This document shows positions 28,443-37,972 of a DNA stretch of 64,000 nt, piece by piece. The translations under genes were made by a program, and so were the position numbers. Origin of the DNA: Sinorhizobium medicae. Its GTDB lineage: Bacteria > Pseudomonadota > Alphaproteobacteria > Rhizobiales > Rhizobiaceae. Position 1 is the stretch's first letter. Each line of letters starts with the position of its first letter. The notes under the pieces were generated by a model, which worked only from the letters and a program-made list of their open reading frames with translations, did not search any database and was not told where the DNA came from. Location of the stretch: the NCBI RefSeq assembly GCF_007827695.1, contig NZ_VITA01000004.1, positions 310,001 through 374,000 on the forward strand. Direction: 5' to 3'.

Positions 28443-29333
28443 TCAGCGCCGCTCGAGCAGCCTGCAGATCTCTTCCAGCTGATCGAGCGTCTTATACGTG
28501 ATCTTGAGGTGGCCACCACTGGCCTTGTGGTTGACGGTCACCTCGAGGCCGAGACTATCCGACAAGGTCCGCTCCAAGGCCAGTGTATCGGCGTCCTTCT
28601 CATCGCGCTGGCGCGCTTTCGCATAATTGGGATCGTTCTGCGACCTTATGTCGTTCTGCGCCAACCTCTCGACTTCGCGGACCGAAAGTCCCTTTGCCAC
28701 CACTGCGCGCGCCAATGCGACCGGGTCGGAGGTGGGTATGAGCGCACGGGCATGGCCGGCGGAGAGGCTGCCGTCGGACAGCATATCGCGGACTGGCTCC
28801 GGCAGTTTTAGCAGGCGCAGGCTGTTCGCAACATGGCTCCGGCTCTTGCCGATGATATCGCCGAGATCGTTCTGCGTGTATCCATGCTCCGCGATCAGCT
28901 GTTCGTAGCCAAGCGCCTCTTCGAGGGGATTGAGGTCGGACCGCTGGACATTCTCGACAATCGCAATCTCAAGCGCCGTCCTGTCGTCCACATCGCGCAC
29001 GATAACAGGTATTTCGGTGAAGCCTGCAAGCTGCGCCGCCCTCCAGCGCCGTTCGCCTGCAATAATTTCATAGCGGTCGGACCCAATCGTGCGGACGACG
29101 ACTGGCTGGACGATCCCGTGCTGACGGATCGAGCTTGCGAGGTCCTGGAGCTCAGCCTCGTCAAACTGCCGCCGAGGGTTACGAGGATTGCGGGAAACGA
29201 ACTCTATCGGGATACGCCGGTCCGCGCTGACCGGAGAGACGGGAGCACTGCCGGTTTGCAACGGCTGGTCCATTTCCCCGATTAACGCTGCTAGGCCACG
29301 ACCAAGACGTCGCTTGGAGCTGTCATCGTTCAT
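28443..29333 (-). CDS. parB: Chromosome-partitioning protein ParB
   Basis: Binds parS sites, loads as a CTP-dependent sliding clamp and guides origin segregation with ParA. 296 residues: N-terminal ParA-activating segment (KRRLGRGLAALIGE), the CTP-binding ParB/sulfiredoxin domain with GERRWRAAQLAG, the HTH domain (TQNDLGDIIGKSRSHVANSLRLL) that reads parS, and the C-terminal dimerisation domain. Likely targets are the parS-like sites listed in this window. 32 bases separate it from parA. Confidence 0.97.
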   Translation of the reverse strand: MNDDSSKRRLGRGLAALIGEMDQPLQTGSAPVSPVSADRRIPIEFVSRNPRNPRRQFDEAELQDLASSIRQHGIVQPVVVRTIGSDRYEIIAGERRWRAAQLAGFTEIPVIVRDVDDRTALEIAIVENVQRSDLNPLEEALGYEQLIAEHGYTQNDLGDIIGKSRSHVANSLRLLKLPEPVRDMLSDGSLSAGHARALIPTSDPVALARAVVAKGLSVREVERLAQNDIRSQNDPNYAKARQRDEKDADTLALERTLSDSLGLEVTVNHKASGGHLKITYKTLDQLEEICRLLERR

Positions 29334-29365
29334 CTGACACCTGATTAATTACGGTTCCGAAACGG

Positions 29366-30160
29366 TCAGGCAGCCTTCCGCTGCCTCTCGCGTTGAATCA
29401 CTTCCGAGGCAAGCTGCAGATAGGCCTGACTTCCGGCGCACTTCAGATCATACAAGATGGCCGGTTTGCCATAGGATGGCGCCTCGGACACCCGAACGTT
29501 GCGGGGGATCAGGGTATGATAAACCTTATCCCCCAGATGAAGGCGAACGTCGCTGACTACCTGTTGCGCCAGGTTGTTGCGCGAGTCGAACATGGTCAGA
29601 ACGATGCCCTGAATATCAAGCGCAGGGTTCACCGTTCGACGAACCTGATCGACCGTCTCCAGCAGCTGGCTTAATCCTTCCAAGGCGAAAAATTCGCATT
29701 GGAGGGGGACGAGAACCGAATGCGCCGCAGCCATCGCGTTCATCGTCAAAAGATTAAAGGATGGTGGGCAGTCAACCAGAATATAGGAGTAGGCGAGTGC
29801 TTCCGCCGAACCCAAGGCCTTGCGCAACCGGAACACCCGATCCGACTCCTTGGCGATTTCCATCTCGACGCCGAGCAGATCCATCGTGGATGGAACAATG
29901 GACAGGTTCGGCACGGCCGTGTCCTGCGCGATCTCGGCGATGGAATGCGTGCCCATCATAAGCTCATAGGAGGAAAGGTGGCGCGCGCGCCGCTGTATAC
30001 CAAGCCCGGTGCTGGCGTTACCCTGCGGATCAAGATCGACAATAAGAACTTTCTCGCCAATAGCGGCCAAGGCCGTCGCAAGATTAATTGCAGTGGTCGT
30101 CTTGCCGACGCCACCTTTCTGGTTGGCAATGGTGATGATCCGGTTCTTTGGGCCAAACAT
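29366..30160 (-). CDS. parA: Chromosome-partitioning ATPase ParA
   Basis: Deviant-Walker ATPase that forms a nucleoid-bound gradient pulling the ParB-parS complex. The deviant Walker A, KGGVGKTTTAINLATA, is at residues 15-30; Walker B-like VDLDPQGNAS and DCPPSFN follow. ATG 30160 (MFGPKNRIITI) gives 264 residues, the common length; ATG 30178 would overlap rsmG and is less likely. It sits 14 bases after rsmG, so rsmG-parA-parB are probably co-transcribed. Confidence 0.97.
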   Translation of the reverse strand: MFGPKNRIITIANQKGGVGKTTTAINLATALAAIGEKVLIVDLDPQGNASTGLGIQRRARHLSSYELMMGTHSIAEIAQDTAVPNLSIVPSTMDLLGVEMEIAKESDRVFRLRKALGSAEALAYSYILVDCPPSFNLLTMNAMAAAHSVLVPLQCEFFALEGLSQLLETVDQVRRTVNPALDIQGIVLTMFDSRNNLAQQVVSDVRLHLGDKVYHTLIPRNVRVSEAPSYGKPAILYDLKCAGSQAYLQLASEVIQRERQRKAA

Positions 30161-30174
30161 GTTTCGCTCGCCTA

Positions 30175-30816
30175 TCACTTCGTCCGACGTGAAAGATTTG
30201 CGACCTCGAGCACGACTGAATCCGGCTCGACGACACTTGCGTGTTTTACCAGATCGAATTGAAAGCGGCTAACGGCTTTATCGATTTCAAGTTGATAATC
30301 CCGCCCTTTATGAAAAAACGCGATGGTTCGGGATGCTTCGACTGTCATCCAGGGTGCGCAATATTCCAGTAACTGGCTTAAATCGGAGAGCGCACGCGCC
30401 GATATGGCGTCGCAAGTGGGAATTTCAGCGGGCGCCTCTTCGATTCGAATCGGATGGACGGTCCCCCTTGCAGCGGTCTCGCGAAGCGCGACTCGCAGAA
30501 AGGCGGCTTTCTTGTTGTTGCTTTCGACCAAATGCACCCAGCCAGACTCTGTCTCGGAGAGGCAAATCGCAGTGATCACACCTGGGAAGCCGCCGCCGCT
30601 TCCGAGATCGACCCAGGTCTTGGGCGCAGGGGAGAGTTGAAAAAGCTGAATGCTATCGAGAATATGGCGGCGCCATAGATCGTCCAATGTGGAAGGGGCG
30701 ACGAGGTTGATCGACCGCGCCCACTTCTGGAAGAGCGAAGCGAAGTGTTCCAGTTTCTCGACGGTTTCACGTGAAACACGCAATCCGTTCAGCGCTCGAT
30801 TGAGACTCGTTTGCAT
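30175..30816 (-). CDS. rsmG: 16S rRNA (guanine-527-N7)-methyltransferase
   Basis: Methylates G527 of 16S rRNA; loss often gives streptomycin tolerance. SAM-binding loop [14 protein letters not shown], then [17 protein letters not shown] 30816 ([12 protein letters not shown]) gives 213 residues; the frame stays open to 30870 but those residues run into mnmG. The N-terminal sequence [11 protein letters not shown] is encoded by a parS-like site, so the protein sequence here is partly set by centromere function. It is 8 bases after mnmG. Confidence 0.93.
   Translation of the reverse strand: MQTSLNRALNGLRVSRETVEKLEHFASLFQKWARSINLVAPSTLDDLWRRHILDSIQLFQLSPAPKTWVDLGSGGGFPGVITAICLSETESGWVHLVESNNKKAAFLRVALRETAARGTVHPIRIEEAPAEIPTCDAISARALSDLSQLLEYCAPWMTVEASRTIAFFHKGRDYQLEIDKAVSRFQFDLVKHASVVEPDSVVLEVANLSRRTK
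30763..30778. other. parS-like ParB-binding site 4, inside rsmG
   Basis: GGTTTCACGTGAAACA matches the parS consensus at 15 of 16 positions (first T is G), with both arms and the core intact. It lies 0.6 kb from parA and 1.4 kb from parB and is read as Val-Ser-Arg-Glu-Thr in RsmG. With site 5 it is the best candidate for a high-affinity site. Confidence 0.85.
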
Positions 30817-30824
30817 TGCAGAAC

Positions 30825-32696
30825 TCAACCCCCTACACGCTTCGAACGGCGGTCTTCTCGTCGCAGCCATGACAGGATCAGTGAAATGGCCGCGGGTGTC
30901 ACGCCGTCGACCTTCATCGCCTGGGAAAGGTTGCGCGGCTTCTGCTGCGCGAGCTTCTGCTTCAGCTCATTCGAAAGCCCAGGCAGCGATTCGTAATCAA
31001 AAGCCTCGGGAATGGCTGTACTCTCTTCTCTCTGTACTCCGATGATGTCGGCGGCCTGCCGTTCCATATAGACAGCATAGGCCGCATCAATCTCCAACGC
31101 GGCGGCAACATCAGTCGCAATGGCCTGAAGCTCCGGCCAAAGCGGCCTCAGACCCTCGATCGATTGATCCGGATAGGAGAGAATCTCGAATGCCGTGCGG
31201 CGCTGCCCGTCCTGATTAAGCTTCAAGCCGAAACGCTTGCCTTCATTCGGTGTCACTGAAAGCGATTGCAGGAGCGTGCGACCGGCCTCATAGGCAGACT
31301 TCCACTGTTGAAAGCGGGTTAGGCGAGCATTGCCAACGCATCCGAGTTCGATACCAACAGGCGTAAGTCGCATGTCGGCGTTGTCCGCCCGCAGGGACAG
31401 CCGGTATTCAGCACGGGACGTGAACATGCGATACGGCTCAGCTATTCCTCTTGAAGTTAGGTCATCGATCATCACCCCGATATAGGAGTCGGTTCGGCTG
31501 AAGAAGAACGGAGCGCGTTCAGCTGCACGGAGCGCGGCATTCAGACCGGCGACGAGACCTTGCGCGCCAGCTTCCTCATAGCCGGTCGTGCCATTGATCT
31601 GTCCTGCAAGAAACAGCCCCGGCATCCTACGCACGCCGAGAGACGGTTCAAGTTCCCTAGGGTCTACATGATCATACTCGATGGCATAGCCCGGCTGAAG
31701 TATCGTGACCTGTTCAAGTCCTGGGATGGTCCGAATGAAGGCATCCTGCACATCCTCCGGGAGAGAAGTCGAAATCCCGTTCGGATAGACGGTGTCATCG
31801 TCCAACCCCTCCGGCTCCAGGAAAATCTGGTGCCCGTCCCTTTCACCGAAACGAACAATCTTGTCCTCAATCGAAGGACAGTATCGGGGGCCCACACCTT
31901 CAATTTGACCCGAGTACATCGCCGAACGGTGAATGTTGTCGGCGATAATCTTGTGCGTCGCATCCGTCGTCCGGGTCACCCCGCAGTCAATCTGACGGTT
32001 GACGATCGCGTCGGTCATGAATGAGAAGGGCACCGGATTTTCGTCGGGACCCTGACGCCCGACACGGCCCCAATCGATGGTACGTCCATCCAGGCGTGCC
32101 GGCGTGCCGGTCTTCAAGCGGCCAAGCTGCAGGCCGAAACGTGCCAGCGTTTCTGAAAGGCCGACGGACGGCTGCTCACCGACGCGACCGGCCGGCATTT
32201 TCCGATCACCTATATGGATAAGCCCTCTGAGGAATGTACCTGTTGTGAGGACTACGGATGCTGCCCGGAAGCTTCGTCCGTCCTTCATCACTGCCCCACA
32301 AACAACCCCGTCCTCCGTCTGCAGGTCAAACGCATCGCCCTCAGCGACGTCGAGATTCTCGATCGAAGCAATCTCACGCTGCATCGCCTCACGATATAGT
32401 TTTCTGTCAGCCTGCGTGCGTGGCCCCCGGACCGCAGGTCCCTTGCGTCGATTGAGCAGCCTAAACTGGATGCCGGCTGCGTCAGCAACGCGCCCCATAA
32501 GGCCATCGAGAGCATCAATCTCGCGGACAAGGTGTCCCTTGCCTAATCCGCCGATGGCGGGGTTGCAGGACATGACCCCGATCGTATCTTTCTTATGCGT
32601 GATCAGCAGCGTGCGCGCGCCGAGCCGAGCCGACGCCGCTGCGGCCTCACAACCCGCATGGCCTCCGCCAATTACGATGACATCATAATCCGCCAT
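30825..32696 (-). CDS. mnmG: tRNA uridine-34 5-carboxymethylaminomethyl modification enzyme MnmG
   Basis: FAD enzyme that works with MnmE to place a (carboxymethyl)aminomethyl group on wobble U34 of several tRNAs. 623 residues; FAD loop [19 protein letters not shown] at the N-terminus, followed by [19 protein letters not shown] with the family cysteine. ATG 32696. It is second in mnmE-mnmG-rsmG-parA-parB, the widespread gidA/gidB-par arrangement near origins. Confidence 0.97.
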   Translation of the reverse strand: MADYDVIVIGGGHAGCEAAAASARLGARTLLITHKKDTIGVMSCNPAIGGLGKGHLVREIDALDGLMGRVADAAGIQFRLLNRRKGPAVRGPRTQADRKLYREAMQREIASIENLDVAEGDAFDLQTEDGVVCGAVMKDGRSFRAASVVLTTGTFLRGLIHIGDRKMPAGRVGEQPSVGLSETLARFGLQLGRLKTGTPARLDGRTIDWGRVGRQGPDENPVPFSFMTDAIVNRQIDCGVTRTTDATHKIIADNIHRSAMYSGQIEGVGPRYCPSIEDKIVRFGERDGHQIFLEPEGLDDDTVYPNGISTSLPEDVQDAFIRTIPGLEQVTILQPGYAIEYDHVDPRELEPSLGVRRMPGLFLAGQINGTTGYEEAGAQGLVAGLNAALRAAERAPFFFSRTDSYIGVMIDDLTSRGIAEPYRMFTSRAEYRLSLRADNADMRLTPVGIELGCVGNARLTRFQQWKSAYEAGRTLLQSLSVTPNEGKRFGLKLNQDGQRRTAFEILSYPDQSIEGLRPLWPELQAIATDVAAALEIDAAYAVYMERQAADIIGVQREESTAIPEAFDYESLPGLSNELKQKLAQQKPRNLSQAMKVDGVTPAAISLILSWLRREDRRSKRVGG

Positions 32697-32754
32697 AGTA
32701 TCGCTCCGAATTTACGCACATTTTGATCAAAAGTTCCATATCTTCGACTGGACG

Positions 32755-32770
32755 TTTCACGTGAAACGGC
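32755..32770. other. parS-like ParB-binding site 5 (perfect palindrome)
   Basis: CGTTTCACGTGAAACG is a perfect 16-base palindrome containing the invariant 14-base GTTTCACGTGAAAC of parS. It is intergenic between mnmE and mnmG, 5 kb from the origin candidate. Confidence 0.88.
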
Positions 32771-32813
32771 TCAATGACTCGCCTGCGTTGTATTCGCTCT
32801 CACAGGTAATAGT

Positions 32814-34136
32814 CTATTTTCCGATGCAGAACTCCGAGAATATCACGTCTAAAAGTTTCTCTACATCGACGCGTCCTGTTATTCTGCCCAGCGCGTCACC
32901 GGCTTGCCGTAGCTGTTCAGCCTGAAGTTCGAGCTCTCTGGCCTCCATGCTACGCACCAGCGCTGCGCCGGCCTGCCGCAAGCAATCGACATGACGCCTC
33001 CGCGATGGCATGGACAGGGCCGTATTGCCCGCCAGATCAGGGAGATGTGCCTGAAGCATAGCCAGCAACTTATCCATACCCTCGCCGGTTCTGGTCGAGA
33101 GAAACACGTCCGCCTCGGAAGTCTTCCAACGCGGCATCGGCCGATCAACTTTGGTAGCGACGCGTATAACCGGGACACTCTTTCCCGGCTGCCATTCGTC
33201 CAAGCGGAAATCACTCGGCTTTTCCGATAGCAGGAGCACAAGATCGGCATCGGCGATAACCTGGCGGGCACGCCGAATCCCTTCCCGCTCAACCACTTCA
33301 TCCGTTTCGCGCAGGCCTGCCGTGTCGAAGAGCTTGACTGAGAATCCGGCTAACGAAAGGTCGACAGACAGAACATCCCGTGTCGTGCCGGCAATCTCCG
33401 TAACGATAGCTATATCCCTTTGCGCCAAAGCGTTGAGCAGGCTGGACTTGCCGGCATTGGGTTCGCCGGCAATAACGATTTTGAGCCCGTCACGAATGAT
33501 CTCGGCGACACCAGCGCGGGCGATGTGCTCATCTATCTCTTCTCGCAGCCTGCCGATATCGGTCCAGATCGCCGCACTGACGGAACCCGGAATATCGTCC
33601 TCGTCGGCGAAATCGAGCTCCGCCTCGATCATGGCCCGTGCATGGGTCAGGCGTCGGGCCCAGCCCGCGTAAAGAGCCGACTGGCCTCCTCCGGACTGCT
33701 CAACCGCAAGTCGCCGCTGCATCTCCGTCTCGGCCGCAATCAGATCCGCCAGTCCCTCCACTTCGACCAGATCCAGCTTGCCGTTCTGAAAAGCTCGCCG
33801 CGCAAATTCTCCCGCTTCCGCATGCCTCAGCCCATCCATCGCGGCCAGCTCGTCCAGAATGGCACTCACCACGGCTCTTCCGCCGTGAACCTGCAACTCG
33901 CAGCAATCCTCACCTGTGAAAGAGGCCGGACCGGGGAAGTAGAGGACGAGGCCGCTGTCCAGGATGTCACTGTTTCGAGTCCGAATCGTTCTCAAGGTCG
34001 CAACACGCGCCGGCGGCAGTGGGCCACACAATCGCGCCAGGGCGTCGGCTGTTGCCGGACCACTGACGCGGATCAATGCGACCCCAGCCGGTGGCGAGCC
34101 GCTCGACAGCGCGTAGATCGTATCGGTGAATTGCAT
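32814..34136 (-). CDS. mnmE: tRNA modification GTPase MnmE
   Basis: Dimeric GTPase partner of MnmG. 440 residues: N-terminal tetrahydrofolate-binding domain (DTIYALSSGSPPAGVALIRVSG), helical domain with inserted G domain (G1 GEPNAGKSSLLNAL, G2/G3 region EIAGTTRD and DTAGLRET), and the diagnostic C-terminus FCIGK whose cysteine is conserved. The G4 motif is less usual (TKVDRP). A 117-base gap containing a parS-like site separates it from mnmG. Confidence 0.96.
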   Translation of the reverse strand: MQFTDTIYALSSGSPPAGVALIRVSGPATADALARLCGPLPPARVATLRTIRTRNSDILDSGLVLYFPGPASFTGEDCCELQVHGGRAVVSAILDELAAMDGLRHAEAGEFARRAFQNGKLDLVEVEGLADLIAAETEMQRRLAVEQSGGGQSALYAGWARRLTHARAMIEAELDFADEDDIPGSVSAAIWTDIGRLREEIDEHIARAGVAEIIRDGLKIVIAGEPNAGKSSLLNALAQRDIAIVTEIAGTTRDVLSVDLSLAGFSVKLFDTAGLRETDEVVEREGIRRARQVIADADLVLLLSEKPSDFRLDEWQPGKSVPVIRVATKVDRPMPRWKTSEADVFLSTRTGEGMDKLLAMLQAHLPDLAGNTALSMPSRRRHVDCLRQAGAALVRSMEARELELQAEQLRQAGDALGRITGRVDVEKLLDVIFSEFCIGK

Positions 34137-34341
34137 CGCTTACCGGTTCATCAATGGCGAACGGCGCTAAGCCGCAGGCCGGGCCTGCCGTCTCGGCTTC
34201 GTCAATATCGGAATCGGGCGTAGCCGGCAGGATGCGCGGTCACTGTACCTGCGAATTCCTCGGCATTTTCGGCCGTGAAGTTGGGCCTTATGCACGCGGC
34301 CGGATTGAAAATCAAGTACCGCGGTGCCTGCTATCGGGCCG

Positions 34342-34357
34342 CGTTTCACGTGAATCA
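34342..34357. other. parS-like ParB-binding site 6
   Basis: CGTTTCACGTGAATCA: intact left arm and core, right arm with the recurrent substitution that creates GAATC, a GANTC site, at 34352-34356. It lies in the 391-base gap between rho and mnmE. Confidence 0.7.
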
Positions 34358-34431
34358 TTCGATGTGCCGAAACTGGCGGCAAGCAGGAAGCAAAGAAACC
34401 ACGAGATCCGGGCGCAATCGCTCTTGCTTCG

Positions 34432-34484
34432 TCTCCCCGCCGTAATGGGGAGAGGTACCGGCAGGCGGCAAAAGCTGCCGCCTG
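34432..34484. repeat. Two hairpins downstream of rho, RIME-like
   Basis: TCTCCCC/GGGGAGA (34432-34438, 34447-34453) is followed by CAGGCGGCA/TGCCGCCTG (34462-34470, 34476-34484). The first resembles a decayed form of the RIME palindrome at 18174; the second is a perfect 9-base hairpin with a 5-base loop. They lie 3' of rho and may end its transcript or stabilise its message. The rest of the 34137-34527 gap holds only parS site 6 and no gene I can support. Confidence 0.5.
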
Positions 34485-34527
34485 TGGTTCATGCGCCGCT
34501 GTGGGGGCTTAAACCGCTCTCCCGCGG

Positions 34528-35793
34528 CTATGTATTCATCGAGTCGAAGAAGTCGCCGTTCGTCTTCGTCTGCTTGAGCTTGTCGATGAGGAATTCGATC
34601 GCATCGGTCGTCCCCATCGGCGCGAGAATGCGGCGAAGAACGAAGATCTTCTGCAGGTCCTGACGCGGGACCAGGAGATCTTCCTTACGCGTGCCGGATT
34701 TGAGAATATCCATTGACGGGAAGATGCGCTTGTCTGCCACCTTGCGGTCCAGAACGATTTCCGAGTTGCCGGTGCCCTTGAACTCTTCGAAGATCACTTC
34801 ATCCATTCGGCTGCCGGTGTCGATCAGCGCCGTCGCAATGATCGTCAGCGACCCGCCTTCCTCGATGTTACGAGCCGCGCCGAAGAAGCGCTTGGGGCGC
34901 TGCAGCGCATTGGCGTCGACACCACCGGTCAGGACCTTGCCCGATGAGGGAACGACTGTGTTGTATGCGCGGCCGAGACGAGTGATCGAATCGAGCAGGA
35001 TCACCACATCGCGCCCATGTTCCACGAGGCGCTTTGCCTTCTCGATCACCATTTCCGCGACCTGTACGTGGCGTGTTGCCGGCTCGTCGAAGGTCGAGGA
35101 TACCACCTCGCCCTTGACCGAACGCTGCATGTCCGTGACTTCCTCCGGCCGCTCGTCGATCAGGAGGACGATCAGATAGCACTCCGGGTGATTCGCCGTG
35201 ATCGAATGCGCGATATTCTGCAGAAGAACCGTTTTACCGGTACGAGGCGGCGCAACGATCAAGCCACGCTGGCCTTTGCCGAGCGGCGCGACCAGATCTA
35301 TGACACGTGCCGACAGGTCCTTGGAGGTCGGGACCTCGAGTTCCATCTTGAAGCGCTCGTTCGGATAGAGCGGCGTCAGGTTGTCGAAGTGCACCTTGTG
35401 GCGGATCTTCTCCGGATCGTCGAAATTGATCGTGTTGACCTTCAGCAGTGCGAAATAGCGCTCGCCTTCCTTGGGTCCGCGGATCGGACCCTCGACCGTG
35501 TCGCCGGTCTTCAGCGAGAAGCGGCGGATCTGGGAAGGCGAAATGTAGATATCGTCCGGGCCTGGAAGATAATTCGCATTCGCCGAGCGCAGGAAGCCAA
35601 ATCCGTCCTGCAGGACCTCGACGACACCCTCGCCGATGATCTCGATCTCCTGCTGAGCCAGCATTTTGAGGATCGCGAACATCAGCTCCTGCTTGCGCAT
35701 CGTGCTGGCATTCTCCACCTCGAGCTCTTCGGCAAGGGCCAGAAGGTCGGTCGGAGTCTTGTTCTTAAGTTCTTGAAGCTTCATTTCAGCCAT
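34528..35793 (-). CDS. rho: Transcription termination factor Rho
   Basis: Hexameric RNA helicase that ends transcription at rut sites. 421 residues: N-terminal [21 protein letters not shown] helical bundle, cold-shock-like RNA domain ([26 protein letters not shown]), Walker [17 protein letters not shown], Walker B region [16 protein letters not shown], and the Q-loop/R-loop [24 protein letters not shown] 35793. Transcribed towards mnmE, with a gap that includes hairpins and a parS-like site. Confidence 0.97.
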   Translation of the reverse strand: MAEMKLQELKNKTPTDLLALAEELEVENASTMRKQELMFAILKMLAQQEIEIIGEGVVEVLQDGFGFLRSANANYLPGPDDIYISPSQIRRFSLKTGDTVEGPIRGPKEGERYFALLKVNTINFDDPEKIRHKVHFDNLTPLYPNERFKMELEVPTSKDLSARVIDLVAPLGKGQRGLIVAPPRTGKTVLLQNIAHSITANHPECYLIVLLIDERPEEVTDMQRSVKGEVVSSTFDEPATRHVQVAEMVIEKAKRLVEHGRDVVILLDSITRLGRAYNTVVPSSGKVLTGGVDANALQRPKRFFGAARNIEEGGSLTIIATALIDTGSRMDEVIFEEFKGTGNSEIVLDRKVADKRIFPSMDILKSGTRKEDLLVPRQDLQKIFVLRRILAPMGTTDAIEFLIDKLKQTKTNGDFFDSMNT

Positions 35794-35916
35794 GAAGGGT
35801 CCGTGCTTGATCTGGGATTGGGAGCCGGCGCGATTTGTAAGGGAGCTGCAAGGGGGAAGAGGCAGGCTCTAAAACTTCGTCACTGGCCAAGGGGAGAAGG
35901 AGATGAGGGAAAATAG

Positions 35917-35932
35917 CGATTCACGTGAAACG
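35917..35932. other. parS-like ParB-binding site 7
   Basis: CGATTCACGTGAAACG: right arm and core intact, left arm with the T-to-A change creating GATTC (35918-35922), a GANTC site. Intergenic between rho and hemJ, 1.6 kb from the origin candidate. Confidence 0.7.
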
Positions 35933-35954
35933 CCGCAAGGGGTCGCTCCAAATT

Positions 35955-35973
35955 AGCTGCAACTATTGCAGCT
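35955..35973. repeat. Inverted repeat 3' of hemJ
   Basis: AGCTGCAA-CTA-TTGCAGCT: perfect 8-base arms and a 3-base loop, 16 bases past the hemJ stop. It could be the terminator of the hemE-hemJ operon, although only a weak T-rich stretch follows on that strand. Confidence 0.5.
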
Positions 35974-35988
35974 GCGAATCGATTGAAT

Positions 35989-36531
35989 TCAAAATGGCTT
36001 CACGACAACGAGGATGACAATGACGATCATCAGCAGGGTCGGGGCCTCGTTCATCAGCCTCCAGTAGCGGGCATCCCGGCGATTCTCGTCTCGCTGGAAG
36101 ACTTTGACTGCGCGGCTGAAATGCACATGTACCATGGTCAGCAGAAAAACGCAGAAAATCTTCGCATGGAGCCACCCCCCGTGAAAACCGTAAACGCCCC
36201 AGGCGAGGTAAAGACCAAGCACCCAGGAGATCATCATTGCCGGGTTCATGATGACCTTGAGCAACCGCTGTTCCATCATCTTGAAGGTCTCCGACTGCTC
36301 CGATCCCGGTGCGGCGTCGGTGTGGTAGATGAAGAGGCGCGGCATGTAGAGAAGGGCCGCCATCCATGAGATCACCGCGATGACGTGAAGCGCCTTGATC
36401 CAAAGATAGAAATCGTCCGGCTGCCAAGCGAAGAGGCCGATCAGCAAGGCCGTAAAGGCGGAAAGCGCGATAGCAGCCCGAAACCGCGCCCGTCTGCCGG
36501 GGCCGCGGTCGGTTTGACGTTCGCCTCTCAT
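35989..36531 (-). CDS. hemJ: Protoporphyrinogen IX oxidase, HemJ family
   Basis: Membrane enzyme converting protoporphyrinogen IX to protoporphyrin IX in haem synthesis, the form found in many Alphaproteobacteria lacking HemG/HemY. 180 residues with about four hydrophobic segments, including [20 protein letters not shown] with its conserved histidine and [22 protein letters not shown] 36531 overlaps the hemE stop by four bases (ATGA), indicating coupling. The longer frame upstream lies inside hemE and is not real. Confidence 0.9.
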
Positions 36532-37559
36532 CGGCGTCCTCGGACGCGAGACACAAGCGCGGCGACATGCTCCGGATCCGCGTCCGGCGTGATGCCGTGG
36601 CCCAGATTGAAGATCAGCGGCCCTTGCCCGAGGACGTCCAGGATACGGTCGATTCCATGCTCCAGCGCCGCGCCACCGGCCACGACCCGCACCGGATCGA
36701 GATTGCCCTGAACCGGCCCGTCCTTCTGCAGCTCCGCTGCGAAGGAGAGCGGCACCGACCAATCGAGGCCGATTGCGTCCGCGCCGGTCGCTTGCCGATA
36801 GTTCTTCAACAGGATGCCGGCGCCTTTCGCAAAGGCGATGATTTTCGCCGAAGGCCGGCGGGACCGGACCGAGGCGATGATCCGCCGGACAGGCTCCACC
36901 GCGTAACGTTGGAATTCTTCCTCGCCGAGCACACCGGCCCAGGAGTCGAAGATTTGCACCGCATCCGCACCGCGATCGATCTGTTCGACCAGGTAGTCGG
37001 CGGAAATATCGGCAAGCAGCGCCAGAAGCCGTTCAAAGGCCTTGGGATGACGATAGGCGAAGAGGCGCGCCGGCGCCTGGTCTGGCGTCCCGCGACCGGC
37101 GATCATATAGGTCGCCACGGTCCAGGGCGCCCCGCAAAAGCCGAGCAGCGTGATTTCCGCCGCCAATTCGCCCCTGAGTCGAGAGACCGTCTCGAAGACC
37201 GGGGCAAGGTGCTCGATGACGCCTGTCTGGCTCAGCTGCGCTATACCGTCCTCGTCGATCGGATCCATCCGCGGTCCCTGCCCCTCTTCGAAGCGAACAT
37301 TTCGATTGAGTGCATCGGGAACGACCAGAATATCGGAGAAGAGGATCGCGGCATCGAAGCCGTAGCGGCGGATCGGCTGCAATGTCACTTCGACTGCAAG
37401 CTCGGGTGTGTAGCAGAGGTCGAGGAAGCTTCCGGCCTTTATCCGGGTTGCCCTGTATTCGGGGAGGTAGCGTCCAGCCTGCCGCATCAGCCAGATGGGG
37501 GGAGGCGTGAGCGATCTCCCGTTCAAAACCTCTAGCACTTTGCGATGCGTTCCGCTCAC
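36528..37559 (-). CDS. hemE: Uroporphyrinogen decarboxylase
   Basis: Decarboxylates the four acetate groups of uroporphyrinogen III to give coproporphyrinogen III. 343 residues; N-terminal signature [17 protein letters not shown], and the aspartate-containing substrate loop [11 protein letters not shown]. The C-terminus has [19 protein letters not shown] 37559. In Caulobacter and rhizobia the chromosomal origin adjoins hemE, which supports the origin call next door. Confidence 0.97.
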
Positions 37560-37570
37560 TTGCCGCTTCC

Positions 37571-37612
37571 TAATATAAAAATAAAACTGAATTTATAAGG
37601 TTTCTATTTCTT
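37571..37612. other. AT-rich tract, candidate DNA unwinding element
   Basis: About 85% A/T over 42 bases directly upstream of hemE, the most A/T-rich stretch I noticed in the window. It could serve both as the unwinding element of the origin and as part of the hemE promoter. Confidence 0.5.
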
Positions 37613-37828
37613 AGAGTCGGTGAGTATCAAGGATTAAAATCGATCCTCGTTCCATCCAGTCCGCCTCGATCGCCGGCAATCGGCCGGGAGAGATTCCAGG
37701 CAGATCACGGCCCAAGCGGGGAAAATTTGGGAAAACGCGGTAAAGTCAGAGACTTGCCAAAGGCCAGCAGCTTGCGCTTCCTGTGAATGGGGAGTCGATC
37801 GCGTGACAATTTGTCTTGGCGATGAGTC

Positions 37829-37837
37829 TTTTCCACA
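37829..37837 (+). other. DnaA box TTTTCCACA
   Basis: One mismatch to TTATCCACA. A GANTC site (GAGTC, 37824-37828) abuts it directly, so CcrM methylation could lie next to DnaA contacts. Confidence 0.65.
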
Positions 37838-37888
37838 TGCAAGGGAAAGCGATTTCCTGCGGGGGTCCGATTGTGAACAACTCGGCAC

Positions 37889-37897
37889 TTTTCCACT
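37889..37897 (+). other. DnaA-like box TTTTCCACT
   Basis: Two mismatches to TTATCCACA, but it shares the TTTTCCAC core of the box 60 bases away and has the same orientation. Confidence 0.5.
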
Positions 37898-37963
37898 TGC
37901 CTGATGGCAGGCGGCGCCGTTAGCTGTTTTTGTCCCGCCCTATCAACAGACCGCGGAGAATTG

Positions 37964-37972
37964 CGTGGAAAA
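37964..37972 (-). other. DnaA-like box TTTTCCACG over the ppsR start codon
   Basis: The inverted core TTTTCCAC covers the GTG start of ppsR, 75 bases from the previous box. If bound, DnaA would block or tune ppsR expression. It may also simply be coding sequence. Confidence 0.35.

Larger units (their letters stand above)
37560..37964. other. oriC: Probable chromosomal origin of replication (oriC)
   Basis: This 405-base gap lies between the divergent hemE and ppsR. It has an AT-rich tract (37571-37612) suited to unwinding, TTTTCCACA and TTTTCCACT boxes at 37829 and 37889, an inverted TTTTCCACG box across the ppsR start, and a weaker inverted TTGTTCACA at 37872-37880. Four GANTC sites occur (37614, 37692, 37792, 37824), and a fifth is just inside ppsR. 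Genes diverge on either side, and parAB with parS sites lie within 10 kb. Location beside hemE matches the known alphaproteobacterial origin position. No replication assay or skew calculation was done. Confidence 0.8.
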
